A stretch of 64,000 bases of DNA from JAHJQQ01 sp032907525. Lineage in GTDB: Bacteria; Pseudomonadota; Gammaproteobacteria; Thiohalobacterales; Thiohalobacteraceae. Shown in pieces: positions 7,979-16,656 of this stretch (its first letter is position 1; each line of letters opens with the position of its first letter). The notes beneath the pieces were generated by a model, which was given only the letters and a program-made list of their open reading frames with translations, did no database searches and was not told the DNA's origin. The stretch is taken from the NCBI GenBank assembly GCA_032907525.1, contig JAJJPM010000021.1, positions 1 through 64,000 on the forward strand. Direction: 5' to 3'. The translations under genes were made by a program, and so were the position numbers.

Positions 7979-9190
7979 ATGCAGACCTCACTCACGCCGG
8001 ACGTACTGGACACGCCTGAAGGCCGCGAGGCCGACGCCATTCTGCGCAGTTGCGTGCACTGCGGCTTCTGCACGGCCACCTGCCCGACCTATCAGCTGCT
8101 CGGCGACGAGCTCGATGGACCGCGCGGGCGCATCTATCTCATCAAGCAGATGCTGGAAGGCCGCGCCGCCACGCGCGAGACCCGACTGCATCTCGACCGC
8201 TGCCTGACCTGCCGCGCCTGCGAGACCACCTGCCCATCCGGCGTACGCTACGGACGCCTGGCGGACATCGGCCGCGGCATCGCCGAGCGCCGCATCGCAC
8301 GTCCCTGGCCGGAACGTCTCTATCGGCACCTGCTGCGCACCGTGATCCCGCATGCGGGGCGCTTCGGCACGCTGCTGCGCATCGGCCGGGCCGTGCGTCC
8401 CGTTCTGCCGCGACCGCTGCGGACGAAGATTCCCGCACCGCAGAAGGCGGGAACGTGGCCGCCACCACGCCACGCGCGGCGCATGCTGGTGCTCGCCGGC
8501 TGCGCACAGGCGGGTGCGACGCCCAACACCAACGCGGCGGCGGCCCGGGTGCTGGATCGGCTGGGCATCTCGCTGGTCGTCGCACCCGCGGCGGGCTGCT
8601 GCGGCGCGCTCAGCCAGCATCTCAGTGCCGAAGCCGAAGCGCGCGCCTTCATGCGCCGCAATATCGATGCCTGGTGGCCGTACGTCGAAGACAGCATCGA
8701 GGCGATCGTGACGACGGCGAGCGGCTGCGGTGTGATGGTGAAGGATTACGGCACGCTCCTGGCCGACGACCCGGAATACGCCGCGAAGGCCGCGCGCATC
8801 GCCGCGCTGGCGCGTGATCTGGTGGAGGTGCTCGGCGCGGAGGATCTGACGCCTCTGACGGAGAAACGGCGCCGCCGCATCGCGTTTCATGCGCCCTGCA
8901 CGCTGCAGCACGGCCAGCGGCTCGCCGGAACCGTCGAAAGTGTCCTGACGAAACTGGGCTTCGATCTCACCGAGGTGCGTGACGCTCACCTGTGCTGCGG
9001 GTCCGCCGGCACGTATTCGCTGCTGCAGCCGGAGCTGTCCAGGCGGCTGCGCGATGCCAAGCTCGCCAACCTCGAACGGCCCGGGCCGGAGCTGATCGCC
9101 ACGGCCAACGTCGGCTGTCAGCTGCATCTGCAGAGCGCGGCCGGCGTGCCGGTGAAGCACTGGATAGAGCTGCTCGATACACGGCCCTGA
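7979..9190 (+). CDS. glcF: Glycolate oxidase iron-sulfur subunit GlcF
   Basis: A 403-residue protein with two N-terminal [4Fe-4S] motifs, CVHCGFCTATCP (about residues 23-34) and CLTCRACETTCP (about 74-85), as expected for the electron-transfer subunit. Two C-terminal CCG domains of the heterodisulfide-reductase type follow, with LAGCAQAGATPNTN, AAGCCGALSQHL and LCCGSAGTYSLLQP. It follows glcE by 3 bases and closes the glcDEF set, passing electrons from the flavin subunits to quinone. Length and order match GlcF. Confidence 0.93.
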   Translation: MQTSLTPDVLDTPEGREADAILRSCVHCGFCTATCPTYQLLGDELDGPRGRIYLIKQMLEGRAATRETRLHLDRCLTCRACETTCPSGVRYGRLADIGRGIAERRIARPWPERLYRHLLRTVIPHAGRFGTLLRIGRAVRPVLPRPLRTKIPAPQKAGTWPPPRHARRMLVLAGCAQAGATPNTNAAAARVLDRLGISLVVAPAAGCCGALSQHLSAEAEARAFMRRNIDAWWPYVEDSIEAIVTTASGCGVMVKDYGTLLADDPEYAAKAARIAALARDLVEVLGAEDLTPLTEKRRRRIAFHAPCTLQHGQRLAGTVESVLTKLGFDLTEVRDAHLCCGSAGTYSLLQPELSRRLRDAKLANLERPGPELIATANVGCQLHLQSAAGVPVKHWIELLDTRP

Positions 9191-9286
9191 CGCGGCATCC
9201 GCGGCGGCCGGCCTGCCGTATCCACATTCAAGTCCCCTGCCCTGCGCGCGCTATAGCCCTATCGGAACAGCAAACGGGGAGCGGGC

Positions 9287-10618
9287 ATGAAGCTCACGCA
9301 TCTGTTGGCAGGGATCGCCGTCGCCGGCGGCGCCGTCGCGGGCGGCGTCAAGGGCTACGTTCATTATCAGGTCAAATCCGACATCGACGAACTGATCGCC
9401 GTCGGCAGGGCGTTCGCCGACATCAGCTACGCCGATCTGGACACCGATCTGTCGGGAAGCGTCACGCTGCATGGATTGCGTATCCTCCCGCACGACTTCC
9501 CGGATCATTTCCAGATCGACGCCCTCACCGTCGGCGGGCCGGACATGGACTTTCTGCTGAACGGATTCGGCGGGTCCCGTGAGCGGGGCGAACTGCCGGC
9601 ACAGGCATGGATCGAGATGCGGGGCTGGCACATGCGGGCGGACAGCGCCCTCGTCCAGGGCTTGCGCAAATCCACCGCCACGCTGGCCGGACTCCTGAAT
9701 ATCGAGAGCGACAGCTGCAGCCTCGGTCAGGTATTCGGCGCCAAGGATTTCACCACCATCGGCTATGACGAGTTCCTGGTCGATGCGCGCATGGGCTACC
9801 GCTTCGCCGATACCTTTCCCGGCGTCGAGCTCAGCTGGGATTTCCGCGCCGCCGGCGAGAGCGGCAGCTTCGGCCTGACCCTGGTCGACGTGAGCCGCGA
9901 CATCCATACGATGCCGCCGAAGATCCCGCGGCTGCGCGATATGCGTATGACCTATCGCCTGGAGCCCGACTTCACCCGCAAACTCGTCGACTACTGCGCG
10001 GCGCAGCGCGGCGTCGATGCCGAGACCTACATCGCGCAGCTGGCCGCCGAACCCGATGTTCTGTACCAGATCTACATGGGATTCGTGCCGGGCCCCGGCC
10101 TGCGCGATGCCTTCCAGGACATGCTCCGCAACCCGGGTGAGATGGTCGTGGCCGCCCGCCCCGTCGATCCGTTGGATCTGACCACGCTAGGCCTCTATCA
10201 GCCGTCGCAGCTGCCCGATCTGCTTGGCCTGACGGTGAGCGTCAACGGCCGGGCCGTCGACGATCTCAGTCTGTCCTTCGTCGATCTCGGCGAGCACCTG
10301 GACGGACAGATGCGCGACGCGATCGGTCGCGACGGCTTCTGGAGCGATCTGGGCATCGAGCCGCCGGCCTCGTCCACGATCCGGCCGGCGACCGCCGCTA
10401 GGGCAGAACCGCCCCGCTACCGCAGCGTCGACCAGGCGCAGCTCGGCGAGCATATCGGCCGTCCGGTGCGGATCGTCGCCTCCGGCGGCCGCAAACGCAA
10501 CGGTGTACTGAAATCGGTCGAACGCGGAATCGCGACGGTGGAGGAACGCCGTTACGGCGGCACCCTGACGAGCACGATCGCCTTGCGGGAGATCGTCAAG
10601 GCGGAGGCGTATCACTAG
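9287..10618 (+). CDS. Unknown exported or membrane-anchored protein
   Basis: A 443-residue protein I do not recognise. An N-terminal hydrophobic stretch (LLAGIAVAGGAVAGGVKGYV) is likely a signal anchor. Residues about 30-75 (DIDELIAVGRAFADISYADL and a following beta-rich segment) loosely recall the start of AsmA/DUF748-like proteins, but the match is not strong. A C-terminal part (about 385-440) reads as a small separate beta domain with RPVRIVASGGRKRNGVLKSV. The start has GGGGAGCGGGC upstream, a reasonable ribosome site. It follows glcF by 96 bases on the same strand, but a link to glycolate is not supported by sequence. Confidence 0.6.
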   Translation: MKLTHLLAGIAVAGGAVAGGVKGYVHYQVKSDIDELIAVGRAFADISYADLDTDLSGSVTLHGLRILPHDFPDHFQIDALTVGGPDMDFLLNGFGGSRERGELPAQAWIEMRGWHMRADSALVQGLRKSTATLAGLLNIESDSCSLGQVFGAKDFTTIGYDEFLVDARMGYRFADTFPGVELSWDFRAAGESGSFGLTLVDVSRDIHTMPPKIPRLRDMRMTYRLEPDFTRKLVDYCAAQRGVDAETYIAQLAAEPDVLYQIYMGFVPGPGLRDAFQDMLRNPGEMVVAARPVDPLDLTTLGLYQPSQLPDLLGLTVSVNGRAVDDLSLSFVDLGEHLDGQMRDAIGRDGFWSDLGIEPPASSTIRPATAARAEPPRYRSVDQAQLGEHIGRPVRIVASGGRKRNGVLKSVERGIATVEERRYGGTLTSTIALREIVKAEAYH

Positions 10619-10701
10619 GGCCTGTTAACACTATTCGCGGCAAGGCTCCGTAATGCGCGGACGTATCGGTATCCTGGGTGACGCAACTGGCCCTGGTGCA
10701 A

Positions 10702-10775
10702 GGCTGCCGACCGACCCACGCCCTTCCGCCTCCGGCTGTCGCAAGTCGGCTTCAGAGGTGGCCCGGTCGACAGCC
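10702..10775. repeat. Hairpin element with 29-nt core, partly decayed stem
   Basis: The loop 10725-10753 is again 29 nt, starts TCCGCCTCC and ends AGTCGGCTTC like the core at 4900-4928, with a changed centre. Arms 10702-10724 and 10754-10775 are complementary with several mismatches and one base missing. It lies in the 300-base gap between convergent genes (10619-10921), which otherwise holds nothing I can identify. Confidence 0.7.
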
Positions 10776-10921
10776 GGAAGCCGTGGGTTCACCCCGTGGC
10801 AGATTCGCCCCCGGCGCAGGGCCCGGCGCTCCGACGGTCCGGCAGCTAATGAGCCTGCAAAAGGACGCAATACGCTCCGCTACTGCGCGGGAGAACTGCG
10901 GAAACGGCGGGACCCGCCGCG

Positions 10922-11404
10922 TCAGTGATGATGCCCGCCCGGACCGTGCACGTGGCCGTGGTCGAGCTCTTCGGCCGTGGCGTCTCGGACATCGACGACG
11001 GTGACGTCGAAATTCAGGGTCTCGCCCGCCAGCGGATGATTGCCGTCGACGGTGATATGGGTATCGGTGACGCCGACCACGGTCACGACGTGCATGTGCT
11101 CACCGTCGCTGGCGTGGAACTGCATGCCGACCTGGATGCTCTCGGTGGCATCGAACATCTCGCGCGGGACTTCCTGCTGCATGGCGTCGTTGCGTTCGCC
11201 ATAGCCCTCGGCCGGTGGCACCGTCACCTTCAGGCTGTCGCCCGGCTGCTTGCCGTCAAGCGCATTCTCCAGGCCCGGGATGATGTTGTTCATGCCGTGG
11301 ATGTAGGCGAGCGGTTCCCCGCCCTTGGAACTGTCGATGACCTCCCCCTGCGCGTCCGTCAGGGTGTAATCGATGGTCACGACCTTGTGCTTGGCAACTT
11401 GCAT
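10922..11404 (-). CDS. slyD: FKBP-type peptidyl-prolyl isomerase, SlyD-like
   Basis: A 160-residue cytoplasmic prolyl isomerase/chaperone. The FKBP fold is split by an insert-in-flap domain as in SlyD: VVTIDYTLTDAQGEVIDSS, then PLAYIHGMNNIIPGLENAL, the flap domain about 70-120, and ETLNFDVTVVDVRDAT. The C-terminus is histidine-rich (DHGHVHGPGGHHH), a metal-binding tail known from SlyD, which delivers nickel to hydrogenase and urease maturation in enterobacteria. Length fits the short-tail members. No hydrogenase or urease genes are nearby. Confidence 0.88.
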   Translation of the reverse strand: MQVAKHKVVTIDYTLTDAQGEVIDSSKGGEPLAYIHGMNNIIPGLENALDGKQPGDSLKVTVPPAEGYGERNDAMQQEVPREMFDATESIQVGMQFHASDGEHMHVVTVVGVTDTHITVDGNHPLAGETLNFDVTVVDVRDATAEELDHGHVHGPGGHHH

Positions 11405-11487
11405 GGCGACTCCGACTGGCTCGAATATGAGGCGCCAGTTTAGTGATTTCGCCGCCCCCTGCCAATCGCGCCGTGTGCCTGCACGGC

Positions 11488-11820
11488 TCAGACGGATTCC
11501 ACGAAGTACTCCAGGGCCTCATGTTCTTGCTGAGAAATATCAATCAGATGGAACCCTATCCAGTAGCGGTCCGGACGATCGGCCGGAGAACACCACAGGC
11601 ACTCCGCCCCGAAATACAGCGTATCGATCCCGCGGACGGGCTTGGGAATCTGTAGGCTCAGCTGAAAAACCGAATGGGGCGCCAGCGGTGTCGCCGCGAA
11701 CAGCATGAAACCCGCGCTGGAAATGTTCACCAGCTCGCCCACCACCCGCCCGGTGTTCACATCGGTCACCGGCAGATCGGTCGCGACATCCTTGCGTATC
11801 GCCCTGCGCTTTTCGGACAT
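11488..11820 (-). CDS. PilZ-domain protein, likely c-di-GMP binding
   Basis: A 110-residue single-domain PilZ protein. The c-di-GMP binding signatures are visible: RRAIR near the N-terminus (the RxxxR motif) and NISSAG (the [DN]xSxxG motif) about residue 32. The start at 11820 is chosen because GGGGAG lies 7 bases upstream; a longer reading frame starts at 11841. It sits directly downstream of the DUF1631 gene on the same strand and is probably co-transcribed. Two GGDEF proteins elsewhere in the window could supply the ligand, but no direct link is shown. Confidence 0.85.
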   Translation of the reverse strand: MSEKRRAIRKDVATDLPVTDVNTGRVVGELVNISSAGFMLFAATPLAPHSVFQLSLQIPKPVRGIDTLYFGAECLWCSPADRPDRYWIGFHLIDISQQEHEALEYFVESV

Positions 11821-11840
11821 GTCACTCTCCCCTGCGGCCA

Positions 11841-14099
11841 TCAGGAGGCCGCCTGCGTCTTGTCACGGCCAAGCCACGCCAGGATGCTCTCCAGGGCGCG
11901 ATCCAGAAACGGCTTGTGCTCCAGGGTGAGGATGCGCGCCTGCCCGCCGCACAGCAGCTGCGCGAGTTCCATCTTCGGATACTCGGCCGCCTTCACCCCC
12001 ATAGCATCCACGAACATGTAGTTGGAAGAAATCTTGCTGTACCAGGCGAGCTTCCAGCGGTGGGTCCGCACCCCGCCGGCCTCCTTGAACTCGAACCAGG
12101 TATCGAACGCCAGCGAGCCGAGCCGTTCGAGCGTCGCCGCGAGTTCGGGCGACAGGGGCTGTGCCGGTTCCTGTTGCGCCCGTACCTCGCGCGGCGCCGT
12201 TTCCGGCTGCGGCGGTTGCGGCACCTCCGCCTGGCTGAGCAGTTCGTCCTGCCACTGGATGATCTGTGCCAGCAGTCTGTCGTTGTCGCGGCGGCCGTAG
12301 GCGCGCAGCTCCTCCAGACCTTCGCGCAGGCGCGCGCGCAAGGCCGGCAATGCCGCGCGCAATTCGGCCCGCGCGGCCTCGCCGCCGCGCCGGTCCAGGC
12401 TGAACACGATGTCGTCCGCCAGCGTCAGGGCCAGCTTCCAGGACGCGCTGTCTTCGCCACCCTTTTCCCGCAGCAGGATGAAGGTCAGCTTCTCCATCCA
12501 CACCTGACGCAGGAAATCCTGCGCCTCCGGCCGCAGCTGGCTGTGCAGCAGCCGGGCATCGATCTCCTCCTGGGCGCGCACGCGCGCATGCTGCAGCCTG
12601 GCCTGTCCGTCGGCCATCTCGACCGAACGCTTCTCGATCACCTCCGCTTTCTGCTCGACCTCGCGCAGATGGTCGGCGAACTCCTCCTCCAACGCGTCGA
12701 ACAGGCCCAGGTCGTCCTTGAATTCCGCCATAATGCGCTCGACCAGATGACGCATGCAGGGGAAGATGCCGCGATCCAGGTCGTCCTCGCTCACCCAGCG
12801 CGCGCCGGCCGCGGCCATGGCATCCAGCAGCCGCCGCGCCGGATGCTGCCTGTCGGTGAACAGGTGCCGGTCCAGGATCGCCACCTTCAGGTAGGGTGTG
12901 TGCAGGCGGCTGAGCAGCGCCTTCACGGCGTTCGGCAACTGCTCGTCCTGCAGCATGTAGTCGAACAGCATGCCCACGAGATCGATCACGTCCGCATCGG
13001 CGCTGGCGACGCGCCGCCGGTCGACGCCGCCGTACAGCCGCTGCCGTTCGTCGACGAGCGCGACCTTGAGCTTTTCGAGCAGGGCCTGATCGACAGTGAC
13101 CGTCTCGACGATCTCGGCGTTGAAGCGGCGTGTGGCCTCCGCTTCGCTGTGCGCCTGCTGAATGGAATCTATGGCCCCGAGAATGCTCGTGCGCGAGCTG
13201 GCCGCGACCGCCTCGGTCGGCGGCGGAACGGCGGCTCCCCCGCCACCCGCGGTGCGGCGCATCGCCAGCAGCTCGCGGATCGTCTCGAAGGTCTCCTCAC
13301 CCACGGTCTGCGCGGACGTTCCAGCCGCGGCCTGCAGAGACGAGCCGCCGGCGGCCGGAATCGACGTTGCGCCGGCCGCAACGGAGTCGGGTCTCACCGG
13401 GCGCGGATCGGGCTGTTTGCGGATCTCGTATTTGAGGTTGCGGAGGATGCCCGCATTGACCAGTCGGCGGTTGTATTCCTCGTAGAGGCCCTGCAGCTCG
13501 CGCATCACGGAGCGGTCGAAGACCGCATAGGCGACCATGCGCGTCTTGCCGTCCATGTCCAGCAGGCGGAAGGCGTCGCGGGCCGCCCGGGCGATCTGCG
13601 CCGGTCCGCCGGGCAGGTGCTCGTCCTGCAGGCGCGAGCCGCCGTTGATGACCGCCAGGCGCTGGGTCAGGCCGTAGAGCGCCTCGCTGTAGGTCGCGTG
13701 GGCCTTGGCCGTCATGTTCTGGAGCGGCAGGGACTCCTCCACCTCGCCCTTGTCGACCAGGCTGAGCCTGCCCGGCGTCGGGAGCGCCGCCGCACCGGCC
13801 CCGTCGCCGTCCGTCTCTCCCTTGATGAAGTCACGGAAGCCCGCATCCACGGCCCTGAAGAAGATCTGTTCCAGATCGCCGCGTTTGCGCTTGAACTCCT
13901 GCATGGCTGCGAAGAATTTGGTCTGCGCCGCATTGCTCTCGGCCTTGGAGGCGAATTCGAGCAGCGCCACGTCGGCATTGTCGAACACCGAGGCGAACAG
14001 CGGCACGAGGTGGGTGCGCGCCATCTGGCGGCAGCCCTGCATCAGGTCCTTGAATCGCGGCGGCAGCGGTCCGTTGCGGGTGGGTCCTTGGAAACTCAT
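11841..14099 (-). CDS. DUF1631 family protein
   Basis: A 752-residue soluble, mostly helical protein of the DUF1631 family. The N-terminus has RFKDLMQGCRQMARTHLVPL and FFRAVDAGFRDFIKG, recognisable family segments. The middle contains long charged helices (EQKAEVIEKRSVEMADGQAR). The C-terminus (about 655-740) with FEFKEAGGVRTHRWKLAWYS and YMFVDAMGVKAAEYPK is the conserved end, which resembles a PilZ-like beta fold. The biochemical role is unknown. The ATG at 14099 is preferred because AGGA lies 5 bases upstream; a GTG at 14150 would add 17 residues without a ribosome site. The PilZ gene follows at once. Confidence 0.8.
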   Translation of the reverse strand: MSFQGPTRNGPLPPRFKDLMQGCRQMARTHLVPLFASVFDNADVALLEFASKAESNAAQTKFFAAMQEFKRKRGDLEQIFFRAVDAGFRDFIKGETDGDGAGAAALPTPGRLSLVDKGEVEESLPLQNMTAKAHATYSEALYGLTQRLAVINGGSRLQDEHLPGGPAQIARAARDAFRLLDMDGKTRMVAYAVFDRSVMRELQGLYEEYNRRLVNAGILRNLKYEIRKQPDPRPVRPDSVAAGATSIPAAGGSSLQAAAGTSAQTVGEETFETIRELLAMRRTAGGGGAAVPPPTEAVAASSRTSILGAIDSIQQAHSEAEATRRFNAEIVETVTVDQALLEKLKVALVDERQRLYGGVDRRRVASADADVIDLVGMLFDYMLQDEQLPNAVKALLSRLHTPYLKVAILDRHLFTDRQHPARRLLDAMAAAGARWVSEDDLDRGIFPCMRHLVERIMAEFKDDLGLFDALEEEFADHLREVEQKAEVIEKRSVEMADGQARLQHARVRAQEEIDARLLHSQLRPEAQDFLRQVWMEKLTFILLREKGGEDSASWKLALTLADDIVFSLDRRGGEAARAELRAALPALRARLREGLEELRAYGRRDNDRLLAQIIQWQDELLSQAEVPQPPQPETAPREVRAQQEPAQPLSPELAATLERLGSLAFDTWFEFKEAGGVRTHRWKLAWYSKISSNYMFVDAMGVKAAEYPKMELAQLLCGGQARILTLEHKPFLDRALESILAWLGRDKTQAAS

Positions 14100-14250
14100 G
14101 GCATTCCTGTGCTCGACTGGAGGCGCATCGGACACCTGAGCGGTGTCCACGAGCTACAAGAATCGGCCGCCGGATCAGCGGCTTTAACCGGAAAACCGTA
14201 TTTGCCTGAGCTGGGGCTTCACGCGTTGTTTTACTGAACCCCGGACTGAC

Positions 14251-14437
14251 AAAGCCCCAGGCCCTGTCGGCAGGACGCCGTAAATGCTTCCCTGTAGGCT
14301 TGACGGCCGCCTGCTGCGCAGGACCGGAGTTCGCCAACATCGTGCGAACCCGTTCGGCGGGCAAGACGTCCACTGGACGTCTTGCCCATTCCGCCTCACC
14401 CCTGCGGCCGACACCTGCCGACAGGGCATGGGGCTTT
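14251..14437. repeat. Nested palindromes in the ligA/DUF1631 gap
   Basis: Outer arms 14251-14274 and 14414-14437 are 24-bp reverse complements with one mismatch. Inside lies a perfect snap-back palindrome, 14359-14372 against 14374-14387 (GGGCAAGACGTCCA arm, one-base loop). Immediately after it (from 14390) TCCGCCTCACCCCTGCGG resembles the start of the 29-nt core of the hairpin elements, so this may be a rearranged copy. The remainder of the 14100-14537 gap carries only the type A fragment. Confidence 0.75.
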
Positions 14438-14450
14438 GCCAACGACAGCT

Positions 14451-14511
14451 TTGGTATTTCGGTGCCTTCCGTGTGCTTCCGTGGCTGAATTGGTTTTCTG
14501 GGTTTGCGAAG
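14451..14511. repeat. Type A palindrome fragment downstream of ligA
   Basis: CCTTCCGTGTGCTTCCGTGG with following GCTGAATTGGTTTTCTGGG matches the right arm of the palindrome at 49868-50033. A faint left arm (AACCGGAAAACCGTATTTG) is at about 14186-14204, so the nested palindrome at 14251-14437 may have been inserted between the arms. Confidence 0.6.
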
Positions 14512-14537
14512 GCTGTCATCGACGGCCCGGCAGGAGG

Positions 14538-16652
14538 TTATTCACCCAGCAGAGCCCGCAGGCCGGCCTCGTCCAGCACGGTGACGCCGAGCTCCCGGGC
14601 CTTGGCCAGCTTGGAGCCGGGGTCGGCGCCGGCCACGACGTAATCGGTCTTCTTCGACACGCTGCCGCTGACCTTGGCGCCCAGGGCCTGGAGGGCCGCC
14701 TTGGCCTCGTCGCGGGTCATGCCTTCGAGCGTACCGGTGAGGACGAAGGTCTTGCCGGCGAGCGGCTGTGCGGCAGCCGGAACGACCGCCACATCCTTCC
14801 AGCGCACGCCGGCCTCGCGCAGCCGTTCGACGACGCGCAGATTGTGGGGTTCGGTGAAGAACCGGGTGATCCGGTCCGCGACCTCGGGGCCGACATCGGG
14901 CACCTGCTGCAGGGCCTGGGCCTTGAGCCGCCGGGCGCGCGCCGCGGCGGTCTCGTCGTCGTCGATCGCCAGGGCCGCGGCATAGGCCTCGGCGGCTTCG
15001 ATGAGCGCCTCGAGGCTGCCGAAGTGCGCGGCGAGCGCGGCGGCCGTGGCCTCGCCGACATCCGGAATGCCGAGCGCGAACAGGAAGCGCGCCAGGGTGG
15101 TGTCGCGGCTCCGGTCCAGTGCGGCGACCAGATTCTCGGCCGACTTCGGACCCATGCGTTCCAGCTCGGCGAGCTGTGCGGCGGTCAGCGTGTAGAGGTC
15201 GGCGACGTCCGCGATCAGGCCGCGTTCGACAAGCTGATCGACCAGCTTGTCCCCGAGGCCCTCGATATCCATGGCGCGGCGCGAGGCGAAATGCTTGATC
15301 GCCTCCTTGCGCTGCGCCGGGCAGTACAGGCCCGCCGTGCAGCGCCAGTCGGCCTCGCCCTCCTCACGGGCGATGGCGCTGCCGCACACGGGACAGCGGC
15401 CCTTGAGACGCTTGTGCAGATCGAACGGCTTGCCGGCATCCTTCGGGCGCCGCTCCAGCAGCACACCGACCACTTCCGGGATCACATCGCCGGCCCGGCG
15501 CACGATCACGGTGTCGCCGATGCGCACGTCCTTGCGGCGCACCTCGTCCTCGTTGTGCAGCGTGGCGTTGGTCACGGTCACGCCGCCGACGAACACCGGT
15601 TCCAGCTTGGCCACCGGTGTGAGCTTGCCGGTGCGGCCGACCTGGATGTCGATGTCGCGCACCACCGTGAGCTGCTCCTGGGCGGGATACTTGTGCGCCA
15701 CCGCCCAGCGCGGCTCGCGGGTCACGAAGCCGAGCCGCTCCTGCAGGGCACGGCTGTTGACCTTGTAGACCACGCCATCGATATCGAAGGGGAGCGCGTC
15801 GCGCCGGGCGGCGATTTTCCGATGGAATTCCACCAGCCCCGCGGCGCCCCGCACCACCGCGCGGTCCGCGCACACCGGCACGCCCATGTCCATGAGCGCG
15901 TCGAGCACGGCGCTGTGGGTCTCCGGCACGTCCCAGCCCCGCACCTCGCCCAGCCCGTAGGCGAAGAAACTCAGCGGTCGGCGCGCGGCGATGCCCGGAT
16001 CGAGCTGGCGGATGGAACCGGCCGCCGCATTGCGCGGGTTCACGAAGGTCTTCTCGCCGGCCTCGCGCTGACGTTCATTGAGGCGCTCGAAGTCGTCACG
16101 GCGCATGTAGACCTCGCCGCGCACTTCCAGCACGGGTGCATCGATACCCTGCAGCCGCAGGGGGATGCTGGCGACGGTGCGCACGTTCTGGGTGACGTCT
16201 TCGCCGACCTGCCCGTCGCCGCGCGTGGCGGCCTGCACCAGCACGCCCCGCTCGTAGCGCAGACTGATGGCCAGGCCGTCGAACTTCAGTTCCGCGGCGT
16301 ATTCCACCGGCGGGTCGTCCGCGCCCAGCTTCAGTTCGCGGCGGATGCGCGCGTCGAAGGCGATGGCGCCGTTCTCGGTCGTGTCGGTCTCGGTGCGGAT
16401 GGACAGCATCGGCACGGCGTGCGTGACCTGCGCGAAGCGCTCCAGCGGCGTGCCGCCGACGCGCTGGGTGGGCGAGTCGGGTGTGACGAGTTCGGGGTGT
16501 TCCGCCTCGATCCGCTGCAGCTCGCGGAACAGGCGATCGTATTCGGCGTCCGGGATCTCCGGCGCGTCGAGGACGTAGTAGAGATAATTGTGATGCTGCA
16601 GCAGCCTGCGCAGTTCGGCGCTGCGCCTCGCGGCTGACTTGGCCGTGCCCAT
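14538..16652 (-). CDS. ligA: NAD-dependent DNA ligase LigA
   Basis: A 704-residue ligase that seals nicks in replication and repair using NAD. The Ia domain (HHNYLYYVLDAPEIPDAEYD) binds NMN, and the adenylation motif ELKFDGLAISLRYE places the catalytic lysine at 123. The OB fold follows (IQVGRTGKLTPVAKLEPV), then a four-cysteine zinc finger (CPVCGSAI to LYCPAQRKE), helix-hairpin-helix repeats and a C-terminal BRCT domain (LAGKTFVLTGTLEGMTRDEA). It is full length. It follows zipA by 4 bases in the conserved smc-zipA-ligA order. Confidence 0.98.
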   Translation of the reverse strand: MGTAKSAARRSAELRRLLQHHNYLYYVLDAPEIPDAEYDRLFRELQRIEAEHPELVTPDSPTQRVGGTPLERFAQVTHAVPMLSIRTETDTTENGAIAFDARIRRELKLGADDPPVEYAAELKFDGLAISLRYERGVLVQAATRGDGQVGEDVTQNVRTVASIPLRLQGIDAPVLEVRGEVYMRRDDFERLNERQREAGEKTFVNPRNAAAGSIRQLDPGIAARRPLSFFAYGLGEVRGWDVPETHSAVLDALMDMGVPVCADRAVVRGAAGLVEFHRKIAARRDALPFDIDGVVYKVNSRALQERLGFVTREPRWAVAHKYPAQEQLTVVRDIDIQVGRTGKLTPVAKLEPVFVGGVTVTNATLHNEDEVRRKDVRIGDTVIVRRAGDVIPEVVGVLLERRPKDAGKPFDLHKRLKGRCPVCGSAIAREEGEADWRCTAGLYCPAQRKEAIKHFASRRAMDIEGLGDKLVDQLVERGLIADVADLYTLTAAQLAELERMGPKSAENLVAALDRSRDTTLARFLFALGIPDVGEATAAALAAHFGSLEALIEAAEAYAAALAIDDDETAAARARRLKAQALQQVPDVGPEVADRITRFFTEPHNLRVVERLREAGVRWKDVAVVPAAAQPLAGKTFVLTGTLEGMTRDEAKAALQALGAKVSGSVSKKTDYVVAGADPGSKLAKARELGVTVLDEAGLRALLGE

Positions 16653-16656
16653 ACGC

